The position numbers and the translations under genes are program-made. The notes under the pieces were generated by a model that ran no database searches, was not told the origin of the DNA, and was given only the letters and a program-made list of their open reading frames with translations. Source: Acidobacteriota bacterium (GTDB lineage Bacteria > Acidobacteriota > Terriglobia > Terriglobales > Acidobacteriaceae). Taken from it: a stretch of DNA of 5,523 nt. Location: positions 1-5,523 of the forward strand of contig JAJYSL010000301.1 of NCBI GenBank assembly GCA_021793595.1. The letters are read 5' to 3'. Shown here piece after piece: positions 1 to 5,257 of this stretch; positions within the stretch are counted from its first letter, which is position 1, and every line of letters begins with the position of its first letter.

Positions 1-474
1 TTGCCCGCACTGGAGCCGGCATTGCAGGTTGCATCTCCGGAACTGGAGAGCCTGCAATCGCAGTTGCTCGCGGTCCTAGGACGCGCCCTCTGTATCCGCC
101 ACGTCGATGCCGGTTCCTGCAATGGCTGCGAACTGGAAATCCAATCGTTGCACAATCCGTATTACAACTTGGAAGGCACCGGCATCCACTTTGTCGCCAG
201 CCCGCGTCATGCAGATCTGCTATTGGTCACCGGTCCCGTCTCGGTCAATATGGAAGAGGCCTTGCGGCGCACCTACGACGCCATCCCCGGACCAAAACTT
301 GTCATCGCACTGGGGGATTGCGCAGCCTGCGGCGGCATCTTTGGCTCAAGCTACGCCAGTCGCGGCAGCGTGGCGAACATTCTCCCGGTAAACACAACCG
401 TTGCCGGATGCCCCCCCACGCCAAATGCCATCTTGCGCGCCATTCTCGAGACGGTCCGCGCCCCGTCGAGGTAA
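1..474 (+). CDS. [NiFe]-hydrogenase group 4-type small subunit (HyfI/HycG/NuoB family)
   Basis: This looks like the electron-transfer small subunit of a membrane-bound group 4 [NiFe] hydrogenase or a hydrogenase-related complex, the subunit that carries the proximal [4Fe-4S] cluster next to the large subunit. Visible ligands are C40 and C43 in SCNGCE, C107 in GDCAACGG and C137 in AGCPPTP. C110 is an extra cysteine in the third motif. PRHADLLLVTGPV at about 68-80 is typical of HycG/HyfI proteins. The spaced CxxC fits the hydrogenase branch better than NuoB, which has adjacent cysteines. It ends soon after GCPPTP, so it is a short form (157 residues), closer to EchC/CooL size than to HycG. The first codon is TTG at the window edge and the frame is open there, so the true start could lie further left. 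The 39 residues before C40 match the length seen in HycG, so TTG is plausible. HyfI is normally the last structural gene of its operon, which fits the lack of a following co-directional gene. Physiological direction and partners cannot be seen here. Confidence 0.85.
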   Translation: MPALEPALQVASPELESLQSQLLAVLGRALCIRHVDAGSCNGCELEIQSLHNPYYNLEGTGIHFVASPRHADLLLVTGPVSVNMEEALRRTYDAIPGPKLVIALGDCAACGGIFGSSYASRGSVANILPVNTTVAGCPPTPNAILRAILETVRAPSR

Positions 475-633
475 CTCTGCAAGCTGTATGGCGTCGCGAC
501 TTCGGCCAACGACCTGAGCCCCGCTTTGGTTGTGAGTCACACACCTGACGTATCGAGTGATTTTGTGTTTATTGAGACAGCCTGGCTCTGTTGACGCGCG
601 AAGAGGTTTCTATATTTCCGGCCGAGCCCAAAC

Positions 634-876
634 CTAGACTCTCCCATTCAACGCCCGTAGAAACTGATGCTTATCCATACGGTATTTGAATGCTTTACGG
701 CCATCAATGAAAACTACGGGCACTTCGTCATTGAATTGCATTCGCAACTCATGATCGGCATCGATATCCAGTTCACGCCACTGAAAGTCAGCGTCGCCTT
801 CAGACTCTGTAACGATCTGCTTGATCACGTCACAGAGATGACATCCTTTGCGCGAAAAAATCACCACGTCATGCAT
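634..876 (-). CDS. Glutaredoxin-like thioredoxin-fold protein
   Basis: This is a small thiol-disulfide protein of the glutaredoxin-like (DUF836-type) family, about 80 residues and cytoplasmic because no signal peptide is visible. Numbering from the ATG at 876, the first strand VVIFSRKG is followed by the redox motif C12-H-L-C15 at the start of a helix. The acidic WRELDID strand comes next, then VPVVFIDG with the cis-proline P53, and a last helix DKHQFLRAL. These are the expected elements in the expected order. The frame also extends upstream to an ATG at 945 (103 residues), but those extra 23 residues do not look like part of the fold. Neither start has a strong Shine-Dalgarno sequence; the 945 start has only AGG a few bases upstream. 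I prefer 876 on family length. It is convergent with the hydrogenase-type gene and divergent from the sigma-54 activator. The substrate is unknown; a role in thiol or persulfide homeostasis is inference from the sulfur-related neighbourhood. Confidence 0.8.
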   Translation of the reverse strand: MHDVVIFSRKGCHLCDVIKQIVTESEGDADFQWRELDIDADHELRMQFNDEVPVVFIDGRKAFKYRMDKHQFLRALNGRV

Positions 877-963
877 AATGCCATTGTAGACGTGCGCCGC
901 GAAGCACCCGGTTTGCCGTGAAGCTCCAAAAGAGCTAGTGCCCATCGCCTATCGGGAACCTAA

Positions 964-1007
964 GTCACGGATGATGTCACACGTTTTCTGTGAACATGCA
1001 AGTTCAC
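964..1007. promoter_or_regulatory. Cluster of short dyads upstream of the glutaredoxin-like gene
   Basis: GTCAC occurs at 964-968 and 976-980, 12 bp apart. GTGAAC at 990-995 and GTTCAC at 1002-1007 form a perfect 6-bp inverted repeat, again with a 12-bp period. TCACA (977-981) and TGTGA (989-993) are also inverted around a 7-bp spacer. The cluster sits 19-62 bp upstream of the longer start (945) of the minus-strand gene, a suitable position for operator sites. Which protein would bind is unknown, and short dyads of this size can arise by chance. Confidence 0.3.
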
Positions 1008-1066
1008 GCCATCAACACTCCTTTGCAGGCTCATCATATGACTTCATCTTTGTGATCCGGAGACGA

Positions 1067-1114
1067 TCTGCAGTGGGTCTCGGATGCGGTATCTTCCAAC
1101 GTCTGCAGGGTCTC
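1067..1114. repeat. Short imperfect direct repeat, two copies
   Basis: TCTGCAG followed by GGGTCTC occurs at 1067-1081 with TG-containing spacing and again at 1102-1114, where the two words share a G. The copies start 35 bp apart. GAGAC at 1060-1064 and GGAGACC at 1158-1164 are inverted copies of the GTCTC part. The spacing could suit repeated protein binding sites upstream of the activator gene, but no function can be read from the sequence. Confidence 0.3.
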
Positions 1115-1260
1115 TTCTCTTTGCGAGAGCGGTAAAGCCTTTTCAGCCGGGCGATTTGGAGACCATTGAAATTGTTTGTAACGTTTTCGATGGAGATGGG
1201 CTCTGTGCATATAGAAGGTCGAATCCCACTGGAAATGCCGCTTGATGGAGAGGTTTTTCT

Positions 1261-1398
1261 ATGGAACCTTATGAACTGGATTCGATCCACATATGCTCAA
1301 TCACCGGGGTCGGCTCCTCCGGCAGGTTGAGCCGGAGGTTGCCAGTCGAGCGCGCTGGAGCGGCGCAAGCAGGGAACGCCTATGACGGATCGCGTTAA
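1261..1398 (+). CDS. Possible small upstream ORF (45 codons) overlapping the activator start
   Basis: An ATG at 1261 opens a 45-codon frame beginning MEPYELDSIHICSITGVGSS and ending with TAA at 1396-1398. It is preceded by a strong Shine-Dalgarno sequence, GGAGAGG at 1247-1253, seven bases from the ATG. That is better than the ribosome sites of several real genes in this window. The frame runs through the hairpin at 1312-1343 and overlaps the first 17 bases of the sigma-54 activator gene in another frame, an arrangement that could couple their translation. No domain or relative is recognised, and the C-terminal half is A/G/R-rich, as chance frames in GC-rich DNA often are. It could be a leader ORF, a small protein, or nothing. 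Confidence 0.28.
   Translation: MEPYELDSIHICSITGVGSSGRLSRRLPVERAGAAQAGNAYDGSR
1312..1343 (+). promoter_or_regulatory. Stable stem-loop in the leader of the sigma-54 activator gene
   Basis: CCTCCGGC at 1316-1323 pairs perfectly with GCCGGAGG at 1331-1338 around a 7-base loop. GGC (1312-1314) and GCC (1341-1343) can extend the stem across a small internal bulge. It ends 38 bases before the ATG at 1382. It has no following T-run, so it is not a standard intrinsic terminator. A role in attenuation, mRNA stability or coupling with the small ORF that spans it is possible but unproven. Confidence 0.5.
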
Positions 1399-2818
1399 GG
1401 AACTTACGTGCATGCCAGAGGGCGAGCCCTCGTTGAGCGAGGACACCCAGATAGCCCTATACGGTGTGACACACGTCTTGGCATCGGTGGGAAGGGCCTT
1501 CTTGTGCCTCGACGACAACTTCCGAATCGTTCATGCGTCTTATTTGCTCGATGATTTGATGGGCAGCGGAATCTCCTCGATGTTGGCGGGCCGCGCGGCA
1601 GAAGACTTATTGGGCACGAGCGTCTTCGGCCCAGGTGCACCCTTGCGACGGGCGCTGGAGGATGGCCAAAAGCGCGAGGGATGGCGCGCCACCATGCAAT
1701 TCGGCGAGAACAAGCCGAGGCTTGTTTCCATCACCGCCGCTCCCCTCCTTGGAGGAGAATCGAATACCTGCGATGCGCGGATGAAGTATGTAGTTCTACT
1801 TCGCCCTGCGGAAGAAGAAGGCATATGGTCGAATGCGGCCACCTTCATCTCCAACGCCGTTGTATGTTCCCCTGCCATGCAGCGCATCTTTCGCCTGGTG
1901 GAAGCGCTGCAGCACAGCGAAGCCCCCGTCCTAATTACGGGAGAGAGTGGCACTGGGAAGGAGGTCGTGGCTCGCGCCATCCACGAGAGCTCGCCGCGCA
2001 GCCACGGACCCTTCGTTGCGGTCAATTGCAGTGCTGTACCGGCGGACCTGTTGGAATCGGAGTTGTTCGGTCACGTTTGCGGAGCCTTCACTGGCGCGGT
2101 TCGCGATCGCGTGGGCCGCTTTGAACTAGCTGCGGGCGGAACCCTGTTTTTGGACGAAATCGGCGACATGCCGCCCCTGCAACAGGTAAAACTGTTGCGC
2201 GTTCTGCAGGGCGGGCACTATGAGCGAGTCGGAGAGAGCGTGCCACGGGTCGCTGACGTTCGCATCATCGCCGCAACCAACGCGGATATTCGGCTGGCTC
2301 TGCGCCAGGGACGGTTGCGGGAGGATCTGTACTATCGGTTGTGTGTAGTTCCTATCGAAGTCCCTCCATTGCGCCAGCGCAGAGAGGATATTGCCCCCCT
2401 TGCCGCCTATCTCCTCGATCGTGTCACGTCGCAGCGCGGTCTGATCCGGCGTATTTCGCCGCAGGCCATGCGCCTACTGATGGAGTATTCCTGGCCCGGC
2501 AACGTAAGGGAGCTTGCCAACGTCATGGAATACGCCGTGGCCGTTGCGAAGATTGAGACGATCCTCCCCGAAGATCTTCCCGACGAGATTCGAGCGCCGC
2601 AATCGACATTGCACGTAAAAACAGAGGCGCAGGAACCAGTTCCTGAGCAGGAAAGTCTCCCGAACCCATCCTTGTCTCAGGAATCCGACCGCCTGGTTGC
2701 TGCATTGGATGCCCATCACTGGTCCCGTTCGGAAGCAGCGCAGGCCCTCGGTCTAAGCCGCTCTACTCTGTGGCGCAAAATGCGGGAACTGCATCTTGCA
2801 GATCGGCGCAAGCCTTAA
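1382..2818 (+). CDS. Sigma-54-dependent transcriptional activator (PAS-AAA+-Fis HTH)
   Basis: This is a bacterial enhancer-binding protein that uses ATP hydrolysis to open promoters held by sigma-54 RNA polymerase. The N-terminal region, about 27-145, has PAS-like sequence and would be the sensor; there is no phospho-receiver domain. The AAA+ domain (about 160-402) shows Walker A GESGTGKE at 187-194, the sigma-54 contact loop GAFTGA at 234-239, Walker B GGTLFLDEI at 252-260, sensor I IAATN at 296-300, the arginine-rich LREDLYYRL at 312-320, and sensor II WPGNVREL at 371-378. A linker leads to a Fis-type helix-turn-helix at about 444-472, including SEAAQALGLSRSTLWRKM. The start is supported by AGGGA at 1371-1375, six bases upstream. 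All catalytic motifs are intact. The residues before GAFTGA are V-C instead of the usual E-K. Its gene lies just upstream of a sigma-54 promoter and dyad, so the FadL-like gene is its likely target; the hydrogenase-type operon could be another. The signal is unknown. Confidence 0.95.
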   Translation: MTDRVKELTCMPEGEPSLSEDTQIALYGVTHVLASVGRAFLCLDDNFRIVHASYLLDDLMGSGISSMLAGRAAEDLLGTSVFGPGAPLRRALEDGQKREGWRATMQFGENKPRLVSITAAPLLGGESNTCDARMKYVVLLRPAEEEGIWSNAATFISNAVVCSPAMQRIFRLVEALQHSEAPVLITGESGTGKEVVARAIHESSPRSHGPFVAVNCSAVPADLLESELFGHVCGAFTGAVRDRVGRFELAAGGTLFLDEIGDMPPLQQVKLLRVLQGGHYERVGESVPRVADVRIIAATNADIRLALRQGRLREDLYYRLCVVPIEVPPLRQRREDIAPLAAYLLDRVTSQRGLIRRISPQAMRLLMEYSWPGNVRELANVMEYAVAVAKIETILPEDLPDEIRAPQSTLHVKTEAQEPVPEQESLPNPSLSQESDRLVAALDAHHWSRSEAAQALGLSRSTLWRKMRELHLADRRKP

Positions 2819-2833
2819 GGCCGCCTGTTTCAA

Positions 2834-2858
2834 GTGTTGCAACGTCTTGTTGCTACAC
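2834..2858. promoter_or_regulatory. Dyad, likely enhancer (UAS) for the sigma-54 activator
   Basis: Left arm GTGTTGCAAC (2834-2843) and right arm GTTGCTACAC (2849-2858) form an inverted repeat with 9 of 10 matching pairs around a 5-bp spacer. The dyad centre lies about 97 bp upstream of the predicted sigma-54 transcription start, within the usual range for an enhancer-binding protein site. It starts 16 bases after the activator's stop codon. As RNA it could also form a hairpin, but no T-run follows, so termination is less likely. Binding by the neighbouring Fis-type HTH protein is inference. Confidence 0.6.
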
Positions 2859-2895
2859 AATGTTTCACTCCAATTCTTGCATCCAGTAAAGTACT

Positions 2896-2908
2896 CATTC
2901 CATTGATT
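2896..2908 (-). promoter_or_regulatory. IHF-like site between enhancer and promoter
   Basis: Read on the minus strand the sequence is AATCAATGGAATG, which agrees with the IHF consensus WATCAANNNNTTR except at one T. It lies between the dyad at 2834-2858 and the sigma-54 promoter, where IHF commonly bends DNA to bring the activator to the polymerase. It is overlapped by the perfect palindrome ATTGCGCAAT at 2906-2915. One such match can occur by chance. Confidence 0.28.
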
Positions 2909-2916
2909 GCGCAATT

Positions 2917-2932
2917 TGGAATACAACTTGCA
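2917..2932 (+). promoter_or_regulatory. Sigma-54 (-24/-12) promoter of the FadL-like gene
   Basis: TGGAATACAACTTGCA carries the invariant GG (2918-2919) and GC (2930-2931) separated by exactly 10 bases. It matches TGGCAC-N5-TTGCA fully in the -12 TTGCA and in TGG and one further base of the -24 element. Transcription would start near 2943, giving a leader of about 15 bases to the ATG at 2958 or about 45 bases to the one at 2988. The adjacent activator gene and dyad make the call stronger than the motif alone. Confidence 0.72.
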
Positions 2933-2957
2933 TTCATGTGTTCGTAAGTAGGGCGAT

Positions 2958-4265
2958 ATGACGACGCACCTACAGGATGGACTCACGATGCCACGATGCG
3001 AGAATGACCAGTCAAAAGCTTGCAGCACTGCTCCGCGGACTATTTTTCTTGCCTTGGTGCTGTTGGCATATAGCGCGACATGCTTGGCTACCAATGGCTA
3101 TCAACTCATTGGAATTGGGCAATGCTCCATGGGAATGGGCGGGGCTGTGGTCGCCGCTCCCTGCGATCCGATGACAGCCATCAGCAATCCTGCCGGCTTG
3201 GCGTGGCTAGCACCGCAAACAGCATTTTCCGGAGAAATCTTCAATCCCGAGCGTAGTACTAACTTTGGCTTTGGTAATACTGGCAGCCACACCAATGTGT
3301 ATGCCATACCCGCGCTAGGCTGGTCGGCGCCGGCATTTCGCCCTAATCTCTACTTCGGCGGCGGCATTTACGGTACTTCCGGACTGGGCGTGAATTACTT
3401 GCAACCGAACACTCCGATGGGAACCATCCAGGCATTTAGCAGTATCGACTTCATGCAAATGGCCCCAGCTATTGGCCTCAAGATGACGGACAAGATCAGT
3501 GTCGGCCTGGCGTTGAATGTCGGCGCCGAGCAGGTGTCCTTTAACGAGAGCTTTAATGACCAGGGCCTCGACCTCACCAGTCCTTCCTGGGCCTACGGCG
3601 TAGGTGCGACCATCGGCGGCTTATACAAATACAACAAGAAGGTGGCTTTCGGTGCGTCCTATAAGTCCACTATGAAGTTCACCCACTTATTCTGGCAAGA
3701 GAATGAGGAGTTCATCCCCACAGGCGTCGGGGAGTCAGGACCCGTTGGCGTCTCAGGTGGCAACGGAACGTATCGAGCGCGACTGAATTATCCGCAGCAA
3801 GTTGCCTTCGGCCTCTCCCTCCATCCTGTGTCCAAATGGCTGGTGAGTACGGAGGGACAGTGGATCAACTGGCATAGCACGATGAACCAGTTCAAGGTGT
3901 TCGGTCCCTGGGAAGGAACTGGGGTTGTGGCGCTGCCTCTTCATTGGCAGAACCAGTGGGTGGGCAACCTGGGCACGCAGTATGACCTTCAATCCTGGCA
4001 AGTTCGCGCGGGCTTTGTCTACGGAGGCAATCCGATCCATAGCGCGGACTTACAAGCCAATCTGATTATGCCCGCCATCGTGACGACCGCGGTTACCTTC
4101 GGCGCTACGCAGAAATTGCCGATGCGATGGACCCTGACCGAGGCCATTATGCATACGTTCAAGGAAACCAGTACCGACGGCACTCTTTTCGGTATGCCTA
4201 TAGCTCCATTGCAGTCCTCGATGTCTCAGAATTCAATTGGCATTCAGATCGGATATTTCTTCTAA
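2958..4265 (+). CDS. FadL/OmpP1/TodX-family outer-membrane transport protein
   Basis: This is an outer-membrane beta-barrel of the family that imports hydrophobic compounds such as fatty acids or toluene. Counting from the ATG at 2958, a basic n-region and hydrophobic IFLALVLLAYSATCLA (29-44) form a signal peptide with likely cleavage before TNGYQ at 45. The N-terminal hatch region follows, with GIGQCSMGMGGAVVAAPCDP and the family-typical SNPAGL (76-81). The rest is alternating aromatic/glycine beta-strand sequence, and the protein ends in GYFF, the terminal aromatic expected for barrel assembly. Length (435) is normal for the family. Another start at 2988 has AGGA ten bases upstream and gives a more usual 34-residue signal peptide; the first ATG has AGGG four bases upstream. 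The only cysteines in the mature protein are C56 and C69, both in the hatch. The gene is preceded by a sigma-54 promoter and dyad. Transport of sulfur or another hydrophobic substrate is inference from the sulfur genes downstream. Confidence 0.88.
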   Translation: MTTHLQDGLTMPRCENDQSKACSTAPRTIFLALVLLAYSATCLATNGYQLIGIGQCSMGMGGAVVAAPCDPMTAISNPAGLAWLAPQTAFSGEIFNPERSTNFGFGNTGSHTNVYAIPALGWSAPAFRPNLYFGGGIYGTSGLGVNYLQPNTPMGTIQAFSSIDFMQMAPAIGLKMTDKISVGLALNVGAEQVSFNESFNDQGLDLTSPSWAYGVGATIGGLYKYNKKVAFGASYKSTMKFTHLFWQENEEFIPTGVGESGPVGVSGGNGTYRARLNYPQQVAFGLSLHPVSKWLVSTEGQWINWHSTMNQFKVFGPWEGTGVVALPLHWQNQWVGNLGTQYDLQSWQVRAGFVYGGNPIHSADLQANLIMPAIVTTAVTFGATQKLPMRWTLTEAIMHTFKETSTDGTLFGMPIAPLQSSMSQNSIGIQIGYFF

Positions 4266-4349
4266 AGGATGAGCGAATCAGCCTTCACGATCGCTATGGT
4301 TGACGCTGTAACGAAAGGTAGTTGAACAATTCTCAACACGCAATAAGGA

Positions 4350-4365
4350 TGGGATAGAAAATGCG
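4350..4365 (+). promoter_or_regulatory. Weak sigma-54-like element in the ArsR-tusA leader
   Basis: TGGGATAGAAAATGCG keeps GG (4351-4352) and GC (4363-4364) with the required 10-base gap, but lacks most other consensus bases. Upstream lie GTTGAC...GTAAC (4299-4312) and the partial dyad GTTGAACAATTCTCAAC (4321-4337). If active, transcription would begin near 4376 with a leader of about 86 bases before the ArsR start. This is a much poorer match than the 2917-2932 promoter. Confidence 0.25.
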
Positions 4366-4378
4366 AACAAGGAGATCA

Positions 4379-4408
4379 ATGCAATCTATTTTTAGCATTT
4401 GTATTTGA
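4379..4408 (+). CDS. Possible 9-residue leader peptide
   Basis: The frame MQSIFSICI ends in TGA and is preceded by AAGGAG at 4369-4374, four bases from the ATG, one of the best ribosome-binding sequences in the window. An in-frame ATG at 4361 would make it 15 residues. It sits in the otherwise A/T-richer leader 53 bases before the ArsR gene. It could be a translated leader, or the ribosome-binding match may be coincidental. The one cysteine codon is not enough to suggest a sensing mechanism. Confidence 0.2.
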   Translation: MQSIFSICI

Positions 4409-4461
4409 GTAAGTACATAACTACGCAACTTAGTAACAACGTGCACCATTAGGGAGGGCGG

Positions 4462-4881
4462 ATGTCCACGAACAATGTACAGCAGGACCGCCATCTGGAC
4501 TGTAATCGAATGGGCGACTTCTTCATGATCCTTGCCCACTCCACACGGATGCGCATTTTTTGCGCCCTGCAAAACGGCTCCAAGAGCGTGACCCGAATCG
4601 CCGAAGAAGCGGAGATATCGGTCTCCAACGCATCGCAACATTTACGTTTGATGCGCGACCGCGGCGCGGTCATCTCCGAGAGGCAAGGTCAAACCGTGTT
4701 TTATGGGGTCGCCGATCCGCGGTTTTTTCAGGCAGCCAGTCTGATTCGAGACGCGCTGGATGACAGAAGAAAAGTGAACGAGTGCAGCCGTTTCCCAGGA
4801 TGCGCGCAAGCACTGACGGAAACCGATCGAACAGTTGAGGAACTTTCTACTGACTCGGTCCACCACCCATCAACCAACTAG
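4462..4881 (+). CDS. ArsR/SmtB-family repressor, possible persulfide or redox sensor
   Basis: This is a winged-helix DNA-binding repressor of the ArsR family, 139 residues. ILAHSTRMRIFCAL (23-36) is the typical second helix. The recognition region is VTRIAEEAEISVSNASQHLRLM at 43-64, and the wing is ERQGQTVFYGV (73-83). The classical ArsR metal motif ELCVCDL is absent at that position. Cysteines are C14, C34, C108 and C114. C34 sits at the same place in the helix as the first reactive cysteine of the persulfide sensors BigR and SqrR, and C108/C114 lie in the C-terminal tail. The spacing C34 to C108 (74) is longer than the roughly 66 residues known for those proteins, so the sensor role is only likely. 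The start is supported by AGGGAGG at 4451-4457. It ends 12 bases before tusA, so the two are probably one transcript, and it likely controls its own operon. Ligand and operator are not shown. Confidence 0.88.
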   Translation: MSTNNVQQDRHLDCNRMGDFFMILAHSTRMRIFCALQNGSKSVTRIAEEAEISVSNASQHLRLMRDRGAVISERQGQTVFYGVADPRFFQAASLIRDALDDRRKVNECSRFPGCAQALTETDRTVEELSTDSVHHPSTN

Positions 4882-4893
4882 AAGGAGAAGTTT

Positions 4894-5148
4894 ATGGATA
4901 CAGAAGAGCTTGTAACACTCACCGCCGATAAAGTAATCGATGCCCGTGGAACAGCATGCCCCGGTCCACTGCTGGAAGCCAAGAAGGGTATTAGCGCCGT
5001 CAAGGTCGGCCAGATTATTGAAGTGAAGTCCAACGACAAAGGTTCTCGCAAGGATCTGGCCACCTGGGCAACCAAGGTTGGCCATGAGTTCCTGGGCCTG
5101 ATAGAAGCCGACGGCCATGACCGTCTCTTCGTTTTGAGAAAGAAGTAA
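4894..5148 (+). CDS. tusA: TusA-family sulfur carrier protein
   Basis: TusA-family proteins are small cytoplasmic carriers that hold sulfane sulfur as a persulfide on one cysteine and hand it to partners: MnmA during tRNA thiolation in E. coli, or DsrE and Hdr-like enzymes in sulfur oxidisers. The 84-residue protein has the signature CPGP at 22-25 with C22 as the only cysteine, after VIDARGTA, and the following helix LLEAKKGISAV. IEVKSNDKGSRKDLATWATKVGHEFL completes the conserved part in order, and LFVLRKK ends the last strand. The start has AAGGAG at 4882-4887, six bases upstream. It directly follows the ArsR-family gene and precedes an MvhD-like gene after 109 bases. That context points to dissimilatory sulfur transfer rather than tRNA modification, but this is inference. 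Confidence 0.93.
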   Translation: MDTEELVTLTADKVIDARGTACPGPLLEAKKGISAVKVGQIIEVKSNDKGSRKDLATWATKVGHEFLGLIEADGHDRLFVLRKK

Positions 5149-5211
5149 CTACACAGGGGATCCTGGCATGAATTCGTTTCATCCAGCCGGTCCCCGCAGT
5201 TGCAGAGCAAA

Positions 5212-5241
5212 GACCAAGATCGCGACGCGATAGTCGTGGTC
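5212..5241. promoter_or_regulatory. Nested palindrome before the MvhD-like gene
   Basis: The inner part is a perfect 13-bp palindrome, ATCGCG-A-CGCGAT (5219-5231). It is enclosed by a second inverted pair, GACCA (5212-5216) and TGGTC (5237-5241). In RNA the inner part would fold as a 5-bp stem with a 3-base loop. It ends six bases before the GAGGTG ribosome site of the following gene. It may be an operator for an internal promoter, an RNA processing or translation-control element, or a weak stop after tusA; no T-run follows. Confidence 0.45.
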
Positions 5242-5257
5242 GGGTAAGAGGTGCGGT

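Larger units (their letters stand above)
946..1381. other. Long intergenic stretch without a confident gene
   Basis: This stretch lies between two divergently transcribed genes and must hold both of their promoters. Open frames on both strands read as low-complexity or arginine-rich translations without recognisable domains. I see a cluster of GTCAC/GTGAAC dyads (964-1007), a 13-16 bp direct repeat (1067-1114), four GAGAC/GTCTC words between 1059 and 1164, two overlapping small ORFs (1190-1330 and 1261-1398), and a strong hairpin (1312-1343). No tRNA, IS end or CRISPR-type repeat is visible. I found no sigma-70 promoter with both hexamers convincing and no correctly spaced sigma-54 promoter. 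Confidence 0.5.

Noticed and set aside
531..577. Possible terminator after the hydrogenase-type gene: TGTGAGTCACA palindrome and T-rich tract
   Set aside because: The stem is only about 4-5 bp with a poor loop, and the T-rich tract is interrupted and not adjacent.
997..1011. Minus-strand TGGCGTGAACTTGCA, resembling a sigma-54 promoter for the glutaredoxin-like gene
   Set aside because: The gap between GG and GC is 9 rather than 10 bases, and sigma-54 promoters are very strict in this spacing.
1201..1240. GGTCGAATCCC resembling a tRNA T-arm
   Set aside because: One base short of GGTTCGAATCC, and no cloverleaf, anticodon arm or acceptor stem can be drawn around it.
1012..1290. 92-codon minus-strand ORF in the intergenic stretch
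   Set aside because: Basic, low-complexity translation with no domain and no good ribosome site; likely a chance frame.
1190..1330. 46-codon plus-strand ORF starting MEMGSVHIEGRIPLEMPL
   Set aside because: The translation looks somewhat protein-like, but there is no ribosome site before the ATG, no recognised family, and it overlaps a second small ORF with a much better start.
4271..4295. AGCGA...TCGCT inverted repeat after the FadL-like gene as a terminator
   Set aside because: 5-bp stem with a long loop and no T-run.
4300..4328. Sigma-70-like TTGACG with a 17-bp spacer in the ArsR leader
   Set aside because: The -10 hexamer (TGAACA) matches TATAAT too poorly to support a call.
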